DNA of 64,000 nucleotides from Monosporascus cannonballus (Eukaryota; Ascomycota; Sordariomycetes; Xylariales). Of the stretch, positions 49,404 to 62,900 are shown one piece after another. The notes under the pieces were generated by a model. The model ran no database searches. It was not told the DNA's origin and saw only the letters and a program-made list of their open reading frames with translations. The DNA lies in contig QJNS01000013.1 of assembly GCA_004154925.1 (NCBI GenBank), positions 62,001 through 126,000 of the forward strand, written 5' to 3'. A program made the position numbers and the translations under genes. Every line of letters starts with the position of its first letter. Position 1 is the stretch's first letter.

Positions 49404-49740
49404 TGTTACGATTTAACAGGTTTCAGCCTTAGGAAACGATTAACGAAAATAATACGGACCACCTCCTAAGTTACGTAACAAATGCTTAGCAAAGATCTGC
49501 TAAATACGAATAATTAATATTAAATAATTATTTAACAAAACCTTATTAAACATAATTAAATAAAAATAAGTAATAATATTATTTTCTAATAATAATTTAT
49601 TATTTAATAGATTTTTAATATTACGAAATATAATATGTTTCTGTATTTATTGTTTAATTTTTAATGATACTTCTGCTAATATAAACCCGTACGACTAAGA
49701 TTTAATAGTTAGTTGAACCGCCTAGCCGTTATACGATATA
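49404..49740 (+). repeat. Element 1 right LTR
   Basis: Begins TGTTACGATTTAACAGG and ends near TATACGATATA. It matches the left LTR at 34992 with mostly transition differences; the end coordinate is approximate. Confidence 0.85.
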
Positions 49741-52687
49741 AATAAGGTTTTATTTAATTTTTTATATTTTAATTAAAAGTTTTAATATTAATAAATTTAA
49801 TTTTGTAAGTTAATTTTAATATAAATTTCGAATGTATTTAAAATTAAGTAAGAATTATATAAATAATAAATAATATAAAACATAAAATTTAATATTAAAA
49901 ATTAAATACTATAAAATGTATTATTAATAAGATTTTTAAATATATACTATTTATTATATTAATTACCGTATTATTAATAATTAAACCATATTTACTTAAT
50001 ATTATTAAAGCTTTATTTTAAAATTATCGTTAAATAATTAAAGTATAAATTAACTTTTATTTATATTTTAATATTATATAAAATCTGTATGTTATTAATT
50101 AAGTCCGATATATATATTTTATTTATAATTTTTCAAACTTATATGCTCTTAAAAACAAATATTAAAAATATTTAAATAAAATTATATAACTAAAATTACA
50201 AAATTAAATATTTGAATTTTATATAAAGCGCTAAAAATACTAATTCTATATAAAAATTCACATTATATTAATAAATAACGAACCGAATTTAACTATAAAA
50301 TATTTGAAAAAAATATATAAGAAGAAATAACTCAAAATAAGAATAAATAAAGGAGACGAATTATTTCTATTATTTCTGTACATTTTTTCTAAAATATTTA
50401 TAAAATTTTCGTTAAATACTTAAAAATTATAAATAATATAAATATAACAAATAAAACGAGACTAAAAATAAAAAAACTAAAAATAATAATTAAACTTAAA
50501 TATATTAAATTAAATATAATTAATCGTATCGTAATAAAAATATATCAACTTTTATTATCTCGCTAATAATATCGTATTAATTTTCGTATTAATTTTTGTA
50601 TTAATTATTATAATAATTTTAGGCAATTTGAATTATATAATTTGTAATACATATTAATTTTAATATTAAATGCTAATTATAATTTAGGTATATATAAGTT
50701 ACTTTTAAATTTGTTTTGAAAATATTTAAAACTTATAGATATTATAAAAAATCATTAATTTCGAAATTACGAATACCACTTAAAATATTATTGATTATTT
50801 AATCATTATTTTTAAACCGTTTTTTATTATTAATATATCTTAATATTTTTTTAAAAAAACCTTCAAATTATAATTATATTTTTATAAGTTTTAAAATCGT
50901 AAAAAATTATTTTCGTAAATACGAAATTTGCTTATCAAATCGAACTTTTATTAATGTTTTATAACTGTAATATAGCTAGAAGCTTGTTATATACGCTTTT
51001 ATAAAGTGGATTTAGGTGTTAAAATCTCAATTAAAGTTTGGAATTGCTGATCTTTTGATCTTATAGTTAGCGTCGCATACTCGCTTATCTCACAATAACG
51101 TTTTCTTAATAAATTATTTGGAATTATTTAAAATTATTTTTAATTTTATTCAATTTATATTAATAACATTTTAAGAAATAATATATAATATTTTATTTTT
51201 ATTATATTTTTATGGTTTTTATTGAATTCGAAAATAAAACTTTAATTTGAAAAATTTAAAACCTTGTAAAATTAATTATTTATAAATATTTTTTAAATAA
51301 TAATAGAATTTGATACTTAAAATATATTTATAAATTTTATAACAAAATATTAAAAATAACGTAGCAAAGTTACTTTATCAATAACGTATTAATTAAAGTT
51401 TATCGAAAATTGTAACTAGAAATATTCAAACTGTTTAAAAAGTATTTTTTTTATTTTAATTTTTTTTCGATAATATTTTTATTAATATTTAATAACGTAT
51501 TTTGTTGAATTTAACAAATCAGAATAACGGTTAATTTTAAAAATAAATCGTTAATTATTACCTAAAAATACGTAAACTATATAAGTTTTCGATACAAAGA
51601 GTAATACGTTCACTAATATATAAATTTATTTTTTAAATAAAATGGTTTTGTATTTAATATAAAATAAAAATATTTTCCTAAGCTAGCTATGTTCGTCCGT
51701 AATTATCTTTATATATAGATTATTATCTTATTAATAAAACCAACGTAAAATTGGATTAAGTTAATATATTTATATAATATGTTTAAATTAAAGTACTGTA
51801 TATTTTAAATTAATCTTTTTATTATATTCTACTTTTAAAATTTGGTAAAAAATTTATCGCTTAATATTTAACACGATTATATTCAAAATAAAAAACTTTT
51901 TAAAATTACAAAATAATAATAAAAAATCGAAAGATTTTTTTTTATAAACTTTTCGAAAAAATAATATCTAACCGCTATTTATTCTATACTTATTATTAAC
52001 AAAAAATATAATGTTTAACTTTTTTTAAATTATTATACTTTAAATCTTAAATATAGTTAGTTTTTTATAATAATAATAAATATATAATAAGATTATTATA
52101 TAATAAATCTTTAACTTATTAATATTTTAATTAATTTACGCAATAGAAAATAAACGAAAACTCAAAACGTTATAATTAAATAGATAAAAATACGAAAAAG
52201 AAACATTTACGAAACATTTTAAAAATTCTTATAGTTTATTCGAAAATCTATATTAATAAAAAAGAAATATATTATTAATTAATATATATATTATTAAATA
52301 CGATATATAATTTAATTTAACTTATTTTAATATATTCGAATTTATAAATTTTATTAAATAGTATTTGATATATATAATTTTATTTATATAGTTTATATTA
52401 ATAACTTTATTTTAATTATGTTTTATAATGTTTTTAAATTTTGTTAGAAAAATAATTTTTTTACTTTATATTACTATATTTATTTTATTTTCTTATAAAA
52501 ATACAGCTCTGATAAGGATAAGGCTGGTAACCGACCAGCTATCGATCAGCTACCGATCTACTTACTAATATAAATCTACTATTTAGCAGCTAATGGAAAA
52601 TGCTAGATAGAAGTAACCTAATATATTTACTTTTTAGAATTTGTTTTACGACTGGTCGAAAATTACCTTACTCTAGCTTACAGTTAT
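49741..52687. other. AT-rich filler between elements 1 and 5
   Basis: Mostly structureless A/T-rich DNA. Two less eroded pockets occur at about 50990-51100 and 52503-52687. The second is rich in GATAAGG and ACCGACCAGC-like words and could be part of a longer LTR of element 5. No gene is visible. Confidence 0.6.
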
Positions 52688-52817
52688 TGTTACGGCCTGG
52701 TCATCTATAAGAACTCCAGTATATATACAGCTGTAAGCACCAGGATGGTTGCTACAATTGCGATCATTCCACCGATGTTTTGCCCTATTGGCGTAATTGT
52801 ATAGTGCAGCTATAACA
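52688..52817 (+). repeat. Element 5 left LTR (minimal extent)
   Basis: Runs from TGTTACGGCC to GCTATAACA; TGTTA and TAACA form matching inverted ends. Without the partner LTR the start is uncertain and could lie up to 180 bases upstream, at a TGATAAGG. Confidence 0.55.
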
Positions 52818-53700
52818 GTTATCTATTATCTTATAATTTTTCTATTTTTATTATAGAAAATAACGCGATAATTACTAGAAGCAGAGTTCGCCGATTGCAA
52901 AACGAACCTAGGTTATTAATCGAAAAAACCGCCGATTGGAACTCAATCGACAAACGATTAATTACGATACGAAAACAGGCGAAAAAACTTATAACGGAGC
53001 CTTAATAGATAAAGGACCATAGTTCTCGGAATCCCGAATCACCTTATATATATAATAAGGATACGTTTCACAATTATTAGTTAAACGATCGAAAAACAAA
53101 CGTAATATAACGACCGCGTTCTGAAATTTAAAGCAAAAAAAAGGTTAAACCCTTTAACAATAACCAGATTTTGAAGATTATCCGTTAATAAAATAAATAA
53201 CATTCGAAATTATTTTAATAATTAGCCAAATAATAAATAATAATATAGGCTAAAAAGCAGAATTTTATAAATTAATTATAATATCGTTACAAAAACTTAA
53301 AGACGATAAACGAACACCGCGTTATAATTACTCGAAGTTTTCCAAACGTATATCGATTAAAAAAAGGATTAAATAAAAGTTGTTACAGAAATTTATATCG
53401 AAAATTTAAAACGAAATATTTTTACTTATATTTAATAAATTATAAGTTATATAACCGTTTTTATTACGAATGTTTAACAATTATATCGCGTTATACTTAA
53501 TTACTTTAATTACGAAAAAAATTAAAAATAAAAAACTTATAAACTTTTATTAAAAAAGGTTACGAAAATTCTAAGATTTTAGATAAAGAATATAGGAAAT
53601 AATTTATAAAATTGCGATAACGATTCAAATAAGCGCCGTTAGACTTTTACGTTAAATAAAGGCTTTTGGTTTATAAAATAAAGCTTACGGATATTTTTAG
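52818..53700 (+). pseudogene. Element 5 gag remnant, interrupted by element 4
   Basis: The first 100 codons in the plus direction are rich in Arg, Lys and Glu (RSRVRRLQNEP ..., RKQAKKL), as in Gypsy Gag proteins. Stops and AT drift make the remainder unreadable. It ends at the TTTAG target copy of element 4. Confidence 0.5.
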
Positions 53701-53850
53701 TGTTACGGCACTAGCAAAGCGGCTTATTTAAGCCGCCGTTTCGCTATATATACGCAAGCGTTGCGCGCTTGTTAAATAGCTCTCTTTTTTCTTTCTTATG
53801 CAATAACAGAATATTTTCCAGAAATTTAAGAGACATATAGCGCCGTAACA
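53701..53850 (+). repeat. Element 4 left LTR
   Basis: 150 bp. A perfect 8-bp inverted repeat GCGGCTTA/TAAGCCGC lies at 53719-53736. The LTR keeps GC-rich words, but almost every susceptible CA or TG is gone. Confidence 0.95.
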
Positions 53851-56800
53851 ATTTGTTGTACCTTAAAAAAAACTTTATGGCAATTTATATAACTTCGTTA
53901 TAACACCGCTTATACCGCGCCTCAGGTACGCTGTTGTTACGTCACCACCTCGCCATAACATCTCTAGATTTCCCGACCTTTGAAAAGAGTAATATAAGCA
54001 CCAATACGCCTGCTTTTGAATATGGATAAAGCAGTAATATAACGTTATTCCTTCGACTTACGAATTCTAGGATATTTTTTTAGGAATTCCTTTATCTAAG
54101 TATTGTTATAATACGGCTTACTTACGACTTTACGCCATTAAAGCGCTTTTTCGAATAATACGAATACCCTTAAAAATATTTAGAAATATTTTCGTAAATT
54201 TTAAAAAAACTTATTAACGACTAAAATACGAAAATATTTAAATGAAAAGACAACTTACGAAAATAAAGTAATTATTATATAAAAACTGCTAGTTTTATAA
54301 CCGTTTAATTACTGTAAACTAAGTTATAACCGAACGAAATTAATTTATAAGTATTTTATAATCGCAAAATAATCGTTATAATAAGTAAAATAATTCGCTT
54401 TTAAAAGTTTTTATTTACGGAAATGTTTAACCGCTATAAAACGATCATTATAATAAATTACAATTATAAGAGATATATTATTATCGTTCGTAAATATTTT
54501 ATTTAAAATAACTTTATAACTCGGTATTATTTAACTTTTAACAGATTTGCGATATACCTTTTTCGAAATAGCGAATAATTACCGCTTTTATAATTTTAGG
54601 CCGTTTAAATTTAAGGGCGACGTTAAGGATCCAATAATTCGTTAAAAATATATTAACTGGCGCTTTTTAATACGCTTAAAATTTAGAATTAATTAAAACG
54701 CTTATTTTTCGGCTGTATACCGCATTATATATATAATTTAACGATTTTAAGGTAATATTTATTTGCATATACGTAATAAGGTTAATAATATAATGATATA
54801 ATTTACGAATTCCGAGACGTAACCGTAAAAATAACGAAATATAAACAATATATTTTTGTTTTTAAATTAAGTTTAAATTATTATTAATATGTTAACTTAG
54901 GCTTATAGGGATGTTTAAGCTTTATAATAAAATTTAATAGTATTTGCCGACTTTATCGATAGCTTTATATACCTGGCCGATTAAAGCCAGTAATCGCTAA
55001 TTTTACGCGTTATCGCATTATAACAAAAAATTAACGGGGTATTTTAAAAAGCCTTTATTTCGTAAATACAGCGCCTTATCCTCGAAAACGATTAAAGGTT
55101 GATACGGCTCTTTAGAATTTTTTTTTAATAATATAGCAGATCGGATTTTCTGCAAACGTATGGCTAAAAGCTAAACCGTCAATAAAGCGATACCGTAATG
55201 TTCGCCGAACGCCCCGGCGCCTTCCGGGCCCGAATTTATATAGTTAAATACGGTAATAACCAAAGTTATCTAGCCCCGCCCCCTTTTAATCGAAAAAAAG
55301 ATAACGTCGGCGTAAACTGAATTTTTGTATATATTACGAAAAAAATTTTTTATATACCTTAACCGGCGCCCGGAATTTATAACGATTAACGTAATATCTA
55401 TAATGCCGTAACTAAGTACTAATACGGCGCAATAAAAAAACGTTTAATTTTTAAAACAAATTGCGATTAAAAACGTTTATTAAGTTGTTAAAATAATAAT
55501 AAACCAAATTTATATATGCGTTTTATAAATCCTAATAAATTTTTCCCGTTTTATTTTATTTATAACTTAACGATAACGCAATATTACCGGTACGATTTAT
55601 AATAAATTGCGGATATTTATTTATAAGATTTATTAATAATAATTTCGCACGTTAATATAATATTTTTTATTATTTAATATTCTAATTCCATTAATTTAAT
55701 TAATAAATAAAATTATAACCGGTTCGATTACGACGGTTTATACGGTACGATTTCGTATAAATTCTGTTATAAAAAACCTTATTTTTTATCGATAGCCTTT
55801 AAACGATTTTAATATTATTTTTAGATTATCTTGGTTTTGGAAGCATAACTCGTTAATCGATTAAATAACGAAACGGTATTAAAACTTTTAATTTTCCCGT
55901 TTTCGGCAAAACTATCCTTTACCCTTTTAACCCTTCTGCTTTGCCTTAACATTGCACCTGTAATGGTACGATTATTTCGCATTATTAATTTCTTAACGTT
56001 CTGCCGTATAAAAGACGTAATAATAGATTTTATGTTTTTGGTTAGATTTTTCGCCTTTATAAACTTATTACGCAAAATCGTTATCTTATTTTCCCAGTTA
56101 TTATCTATAAACAAAACGACGTTATTAATATTTACCGCGGTTTTGAGTAATATTTTTATCCAAAACGATAATATCGATCCGGATATTATTTCTCTTAAAT
56201 TACGGGCCTTTTATAACTAAATAATTAAAACGCCTTAATTATATTACGTAATCGAAAAAAATATATAAAAGTATTTCGACGGTAAATTATCGGTAACGAT
56301 AACCGAGATTTTAAAAAAATTATTACTTAAGTACCATAATTTAACAAAGGTATTCGTTTTTCGTAACGCCGATTCTTTGTTATCGTATTAACTTTTCGAT
56401 TATAAAATCGAATTATTTTTCGGCTAAACGTTACTATATAACTGCGCGCGGGCTATATTTTTTTACAAGCTGCTAACAGTACCAAAATATATCGATAATT
56501 ATCTAACAAAAGGTTTTATTCGCCTTAATACTTTTTTAATAACAATTTTTATTTTGCTTGCAAAAAAGCCGGAAAACAAAATACGTATTTACGTTAATTA
56601 TTACGGTTTTAATAACGTTGCGGTAAAAAACCGTTACCTTATTTTTTTAATCTGGAAAACTTTAAATTCTTTTTATTTAACTTAAATATTTACGAAATTC
56701 GATATTATTACGGCCTTTAATTATTTATATATTATCTTCGGAATAAATAAAAAATAATTTTTATATTTAAATCGGATTATTCGAATATTTTGTTGTAAAT

Positions 56801-59788
56801 TTTAGTATGATAAGCATTCCGAATTCGTTTTAATATTATATTAATTATGAGTTATTTAATTTTTTAAATAAATCTATTATAATTTATTTTAATAATATTT
56901 TAATTTATAATCAAAATAAAAAAATATAAAGGTTATATACGTGAAATAATCCGTTACTTTATAAATGCGGAATTAACGATTAATATTCGGAAAGATAAAT
57001 CTAACGTAACGAAAATAGATTATTTAGGCCTAATAATTTTTACCGACGGTATTATTATACATTTTCAAAAGGTTAAAGTTATTTAACAATAGGAAATCCC
57101 CAAAACGTTACGAAAATTATAACGTTTTTTCGGTTTCGCAAAATTTTACCGGCGATTTATAAAAAGTTTTTCGTTAATTACGAAACCTTTAATTATTTTA
57201 ATAAGCAAAGCAAAACAAATAAGCTTTTTAACGAAAAACGTTATTATAGTTTTTTAACGTTTTAAAAATGTTTTTTTACGGTATTAATTTTGTTGTATTA
57301 TAACTTTCGGCATAAAATAATTTTAAAAACTGATATTTCCGATTAAACGTTAAAAGAAGTATTTTCGCAATACGATATATTAAGCATTTTATAACTTATC
57401 GCCTTTTTTTAGCAAAATATGATTTAACAAAATATAATTATAAGATTTATAAAATTTTTTTATTAATTATCGTTAAAATTTTCGAAAAATAATATTCGGA
57501 ATTATAAAAAGCCGAAAACTCCGTATAAATTATTATTAATTATACAAATTTATAATATTTCGCTATTATAAAGCTTTTCAATTAACGCTAAATATGTTAA
57601 TTCGAATTTCTTAACGATTTCCGGTTTTAAATAATATATAAACCGAGAAAATAAGTTACGGTCCTAGATATATTATTGTGTTAGCCCGGTATTTAATTTA
57701 CGGACCGTTATAATACGATTAATAATAAAGTAATATATCGATATTAAATAATATTTTTATCCGAATAATAAGAACTTTTTAAAGGTATACGTTATAAACG
57801 TTAACTAATCGATAAACGTATTAATCGATAATATCTATAAGTTATTTATATTAACCAACGATATTTTGACAGTATTTATAAACTTAATTTATAAACGGTT
57901 TAAATTAAGTATCCGTAAAATGATTAAAATTACGAAAACTAATTATAAAGCGATATAAAGACGTATTAATATTAAAAATAAATTATTTATATTATACGAT
58001 AAAACTTTAAAATTATAAATATTAAACCGTAATTATAATATAACGTTTATCAATTATTTAAAATATTTTAAAATTTATAATTTATTCCGATAAAAGTATT
58101 AATAGTTACGCTTATTACGAAATATAATTACGTTCGTATAAGGTTATTATTTTTGCTATTATATTAAAGCGTTCAAAATTTCCCTAACGAGTTTTTTCGA
58201 CCCTTTACTCGTTCCGTTTCGCTTATAAAATAATATTTCCGTAAATTACGTTAATTTTTTTCTTTTTATAAAAGATTCGAGTATACTTATAAATACGCTC
58301 TTATAATAATTAATATATTTACGAAAATACGTTCTTTTATTATTATTATAAATATATCCGTAATTATTTTTGCCGACTTTTTTTCCTTATATATACTGTT
58401 TATATGGTATCCTAGCCATAATTGTATCGGATTATAATATATAATTTATTTTAACTTTTTAAAAAAGATTAAATTAATACGTAGGCGTTATTTTTTACGT
58501 TTCGATAATTTATTACCATTAAAGTAATAATTAAATGAAAATCGTTAATATGGTAATAAAATAATATTCATAAAATTATTATTCGTTTTATTAAAATAAT
58601 TAGATAAATTAGTTTTTTATCTGAATTTATTAATAATAATTACGTATTTGAAATTATTGGTATTCCGCCGTTTTTTATTAATTATGGTTTTTACCTTATT
58701 ATAAGTACGAAACCGTAACGACCTTTCGAAATTCTTAAAACGCTTATATAATAAAAAAGACATACCAAGACGACAAATTATGTAAATAAACTAGGACGAA
58801 TTCTAAAAAAATTAAAGCATTAATAGTAAAAACGCAAAATCGATATACGAAACAGATTAACTAATATTATAATAACGCCGGTACGTTGGTAAAAAAAACG
58901 GATCTGGGTTAATATACGTTATATAAAATTAAAACGGGTTAACGATAAATCTAACGAAAAATAAATAAGCCTTTTCGCTATTATTAAAATATATTTTTGC
59001 GCCGTAATTATAAAATTGCCAGTATAATATAAATTATTTCCAGTTTTCTATATTTTCTTAATCTAATATTATAAACCAAATTTTCTAAAGCAAAAAGTAA
59101 TAAATAAAGAATAGGATATTTAGGCCGAAAGCGCTATCGTTACGAATACGGACGATATAAAGAACGTTAAATAATACTTTTAAAAATTATAAGCTTGAAA
59201 AATATAAATACAGCCTTTAATATAAAGTTAAATGGCCGCAACTATATCGCCTTATTTGGAAACCGGTTATAAATCTTAAAAAATACGATTTTGATATAGC
59301 CGAATTTCATAAAAATAACCCTAATAAACCTAGGCCACTCGAGTAGTACTAAGTATTATCAAAACAATAACGGGGGATAACTTAAAGTATACGTAAAAAA
59401 GGAATTGCAAAATGGGAAATAAAGAGGCGTCGTAAAAACAACGAAAAAACAAGAAACAAAAGCTAAAGGAGAACCTGGTATTTATATCGCGAAAACGGTA
59501 AAGGCGGATATATGGCAAAATCCAGTCGGGCCAATAATATCCCGTACGACGATATCACCATTTCCGTATCGGAACTGGCGTTATGCACTTTTTGCATAAT
59601 ACCTTGCCACCCGGCTATTAGCGCGGCCCCATTTCGGCTATACCGCGCGTACGCCACATTAACGCCACGACGCTTTGCGATACCTAATACGCCACCAGCT
59701 AACTAAGGTTCGAATCCGGGAAAGGGTATTTATGTTTTTTATTTTTCTTTTATACAGTTAAGGACAACTGCCTTAAAAAAAGAGCTAC
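53851..59788 (+). pseudogene. Element 4 gag-pol-chromodomain remnant
   Basis: RT is legible near 56581 (IRIYVNYYGFNNVAVKNRYL). The active site reads YFNNILIY (core 56885-56896) where YxDD is expected. GYIREI-like and YLGLII blocks follow, then RNase H (LKTDISD, 57.3 kb). The end of pol reads YKVKWPQLYRLIWKP and DIAEFHKNNPNKPR at about 59210-59335, a chromodomain. Two GC-richer pockets (about 55195-55290 and 59512-59720) escaped heavy mutation. The 59.5-59.7 kb pocket is open for 64 codons on both strands; I assign no product to it. Confidence 0.75.
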
Positions 59789-59936
59789 TGTTACGGCACT
59801 AGCAAAGCGGCTTATTTAAGCCGCCGTTTCGCTATATATACGCAAGCGTTACGCGCTTGTTAAATAGCTCTTTTTTTTTCCTTGTACAACAACAGAATAT
59901 CTTCTAGAAACTCAAGAGACGTACAGCGCCGTAACA
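59789..59936 (+). repeat. Element 4 right LTR
   Basis: 148 bp, partner of 53701-53850 with few differences, mostly transitions and a T-run length change. The 8-bp inverted repeat is conserved at 59807-59824. Confidence 0.95.
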
Positions 59937-62900
59937 CTTAGCTCGGAAAACAATCGGAATAATAAACGTTTTATTTTTGATTATTTTTAATAGATTAATA
60001 ATAAGAATACGAAATACTTTATTACGAAAAAATGTTAAGCTAAAACGAATTAATAACGTAGCAAATAAAGCAAAACGTTACGAGAATACCTGGAAAAAAG
60101 CAAAAAAAAAACCGATTATTTTTCGTAAAAAAATATTAATAAGGATAAACGATCCCATTTTAACGCTTTCGAAAAAAAATTTCCTCAAAGTAAATTAAAG
60201 TCGCCGCATAAAAGCAGTAACAATTACGGACGTTTTTATATTTAAAAAGTAACTAATTATTAATTTAATTCCATTCGAAATAAATCCGTATAACTTAATA
60301 CTTTTAGTTTTTATAAAAGCTTAATTAAATATTGTAATTGTAAGAAATTAAGTTTTAAAAATATAAACTGCAAATTTAAAAAAGATATAAAAACCCTGTT
60401 ATCTCGGCTATACGAAAACCGATTTCCGAAAGTCGTATAAAATGTTATAATATATAACGATAAATCAAACCAGTTCCGAAATATAAACCCACAAAAGGAG
60501 CCAGAATAAACGTATACGTTTAGTTTATTTTAATTAATAATTATAAAACGGTCGAAATAAAGCCGTTTTTTAGAAAAAAAGTATTTATTAAAAGAAGTAC
60601 GAGGATATAGCAATATAAATAGAATAGATACCGGAGTATAGATAAATACTGTAAGCAGAATATTAACGAGAAAACTTAATTTTCAATTAATTTCCGTAAA
60701 TATTCCGGGCCTTATTAGCGCTAATAGAGTATATATTAAGTATTATAAGGCTTAAGAAATTTCTGTTAATAAAATAAATAATAACGGAAATAAACGAAAC
60801 TTTAAGCAAATTTATTTTGTAATAGGCTATAATCGGAAAACGCTCGATTTCTTATTATTTAAATCCGGAATAAATAAATTAGAAATTGTGTTAAATATAT
60901 GTATATATTAATAGTTCTACAGATTATTATAAAAGGTCGATAAATTAAAAAAAATACAGACTTAACGTTCCCTAGTAAGCAAATTTATACCGTTAACCTA
61001 ATAGATCTAGCCGAAAAGCTAGATATCTCGAAATTCGGAGAATAACAGAAGTAGAGGATAATCGATTTCCTTATATACTTAAAGAATTTTCGGCGAATAT
61101 ATTTCAAAAAAAATAGCAAAAGAAAAACCTTAGCTGTTAGAAACAAAATATGTAATAAATCTGATCCTAGAAAAAACGCGCTTATTCGGTCTAAATTAGC
61201 TTATATCGGAAGTTTAAAAGAAAGTATTCGAAAAATATATTCGAAAAAAACCTAAAAGTAGGCTGGATACGTTATTCGAAAACGGACGTAAAGATACTAA
61301 TATTATTTGTATTTAAAAAAACGGTAATTTTCGATTATACGTTAATTATAAGAGGTTGAATTAGAAAACGATAAAAGACAGATATCTTTTACTTTTAATT
61401 TCAAAAGTAATAAATCGTTTAAAATTAATTAAGGTATTTTCGAAAATTAATCTTAAGAACGTTTATTACCGTATCAAAATTAAAAAAGGCGCTTAATAAA
61501 AAATCGTTTTCAAGACGTAATACGGACAATTTAAATATACGGTTATATTATTTACTTTTATTAACGTATTAATTTCGTTTTAAATCTATATATATATAGT
61601 ATTAATTAAATTAGTTAATTATATATATATCATATATTTAAAGAATATAAATATTTATTCGAATAATCAAGAAAAATATGCGAAATATTTCTAGTTAATT
61701 TACAAACGGCTATTATAATATTAATTATTTATTAAAACGTCTAAATATAATTTTTTTAAAAAAAGTAAAATTCATAAGATTTATAATTAACACCGATGGT
61801 TTGGAAATAAACCGCTGACGGGTTAATATTATCGAAATATAGCCAAAACTAAAAGTAATTTATAATATTTAAGTTTTTTTAGGATTTGTAAATTTTTATC
61901 GAAAATTTATTACTTATTATTTGCATATTTTCGATTTTATTATTAAGTTTTTAAAAAGGGTGCAGGGCAAAAGTAAAATAACAAAATTTCGATAGCTCGA
62001 AAGAGTTAAAAAGGCGTTCCGAAATACAAAATTTTTTTTTAAACGGCAATTATTTTCCGATATTAAGATAACGCCAAAAATATCAAGGTTAAAATAAACG
62101 CTTTAGTAAAAGTTATATTAAAATATTTTTATAAAAATACAGAAAATATTAACGTTTAATCGCATATTAATTACGAAAATTAAATTTAACCGAATAACAG
62201 TAAGTTATAAAGTAATAAAAAATATTAACGATAATACTTTAAGAATACGAAAATTTTTTTCTTAATATTTATCGATTATATAGCGTTAAAAGATATAATA
62301 AAAGTGCCAGTACGTAACTTTAAAGGGAGGTTAGTCCAATAAGTTTATCGATTTACGTAATTTGATTTTGAAATCTAATACCAATCGAACGCCGTTAACT
62401 CGGCGGACAGATTATTTAGACGCCCGAATTATATATTAGAAAATGTCGCGTATAAAAAAGCAGTTCTTATATTATTTAAAAAATTCGGATTTACGAATAA
62501 TATGCCGAAAAACGTACGAAAAACGGTCGTAGATATATAACGCGACTTGAAGTATTATAAAGGAGCAAAAAGCTTTATAAAAATAATATAAAATTCGTTT
62601 ATTACAAAATTTTCAAATGCATTTTAAATAACAGAAATTTAAATAATTATTATTTACGTAAAAAAAGCGAAAGCCTTTATTATATAATCGCAGAAAGTTT
62701 TCGAAAAAAAAGTAAAAAACTAAATATTTATCGAATTTATCATTTACGAATAATAATATAAACGTAAATCGTAGCAGTAATATAATTAACAGTTAAATAA
62801 TAATAACCGTAAATTACAACCGTATTACGATCGGACTTGAAGAGATTTGAAAAGAACAAAATTAATACTAAGATTATTATTTATAATTAGTACGTTTTAC

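Larger units (their letters stand above)
34992..49740 (+). mobile_element. Element 1: Ty3/Gypsy chromovirus, RIP-mutated, host of two nested insertions
   Basis: Direct LTRs lie at 34992-35383 and 49404-49740. A purine-rich tract (AAAAAGGGGAGATCG) precedes the right LTR directly, so the element points to the plus strand. Gag-like sequence follows the left LTR; reverse transcriptase (about 43.86-44.43 kb), RNase H (44.6-45.1), integrase (45.27-45.55 and 47.88-48.42) and a chromodomain (48.6-48.77) follow in the Ty3/Gypsy order. Element 2 (36570-42189) and element 3 (45551-47872) are inserted in it. Without these insertions it would be about 6.8 kb, normal for this class. All frames carry stops. 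Confidence 0.88.
53701..59936 (+). mobile_element. Element 4: Ty3/Gypsy chromovirus nested in element 5
   Basis: A 6.2-kb element with direct LTRs at 53701-53850 and 59789-59936, both TGTTACGG ... CCGTAACA. The target duplication is TTTAG (53696-53700) and CTTAG (59937-59941), equal but for one C/T that RIP explains. Plus-strand order: gag (about 54-55.5 kb), RT (56.56-57.07), RNase H (57.3-57.65), integrase (to about 58.9) and a chromodomain (59.2-59.33). Frames are broken throughout. Confidence 0.9.

Noticed and set aside
34987..49745. Target-site duplication for element 1
   Set aside because: The pentamers TGATA and AATAA do not match, and the right LTR border is uncertain, so I claim none.
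55821..56220. Overlapping open frames on both strands (97 and 85 codons)
   Set aside because: They lie in the gag-pol part of element 4, are biased by A/T-rich codons and match no domain.
59700..59725. GGTTCGAATCC, the T-loop consensus of a tRNA
   Set aside because: The flanking bases do not pair as a T stem, and no acceptor, D or anticodon stems fit around it. It lies in the 3' part of element 4.
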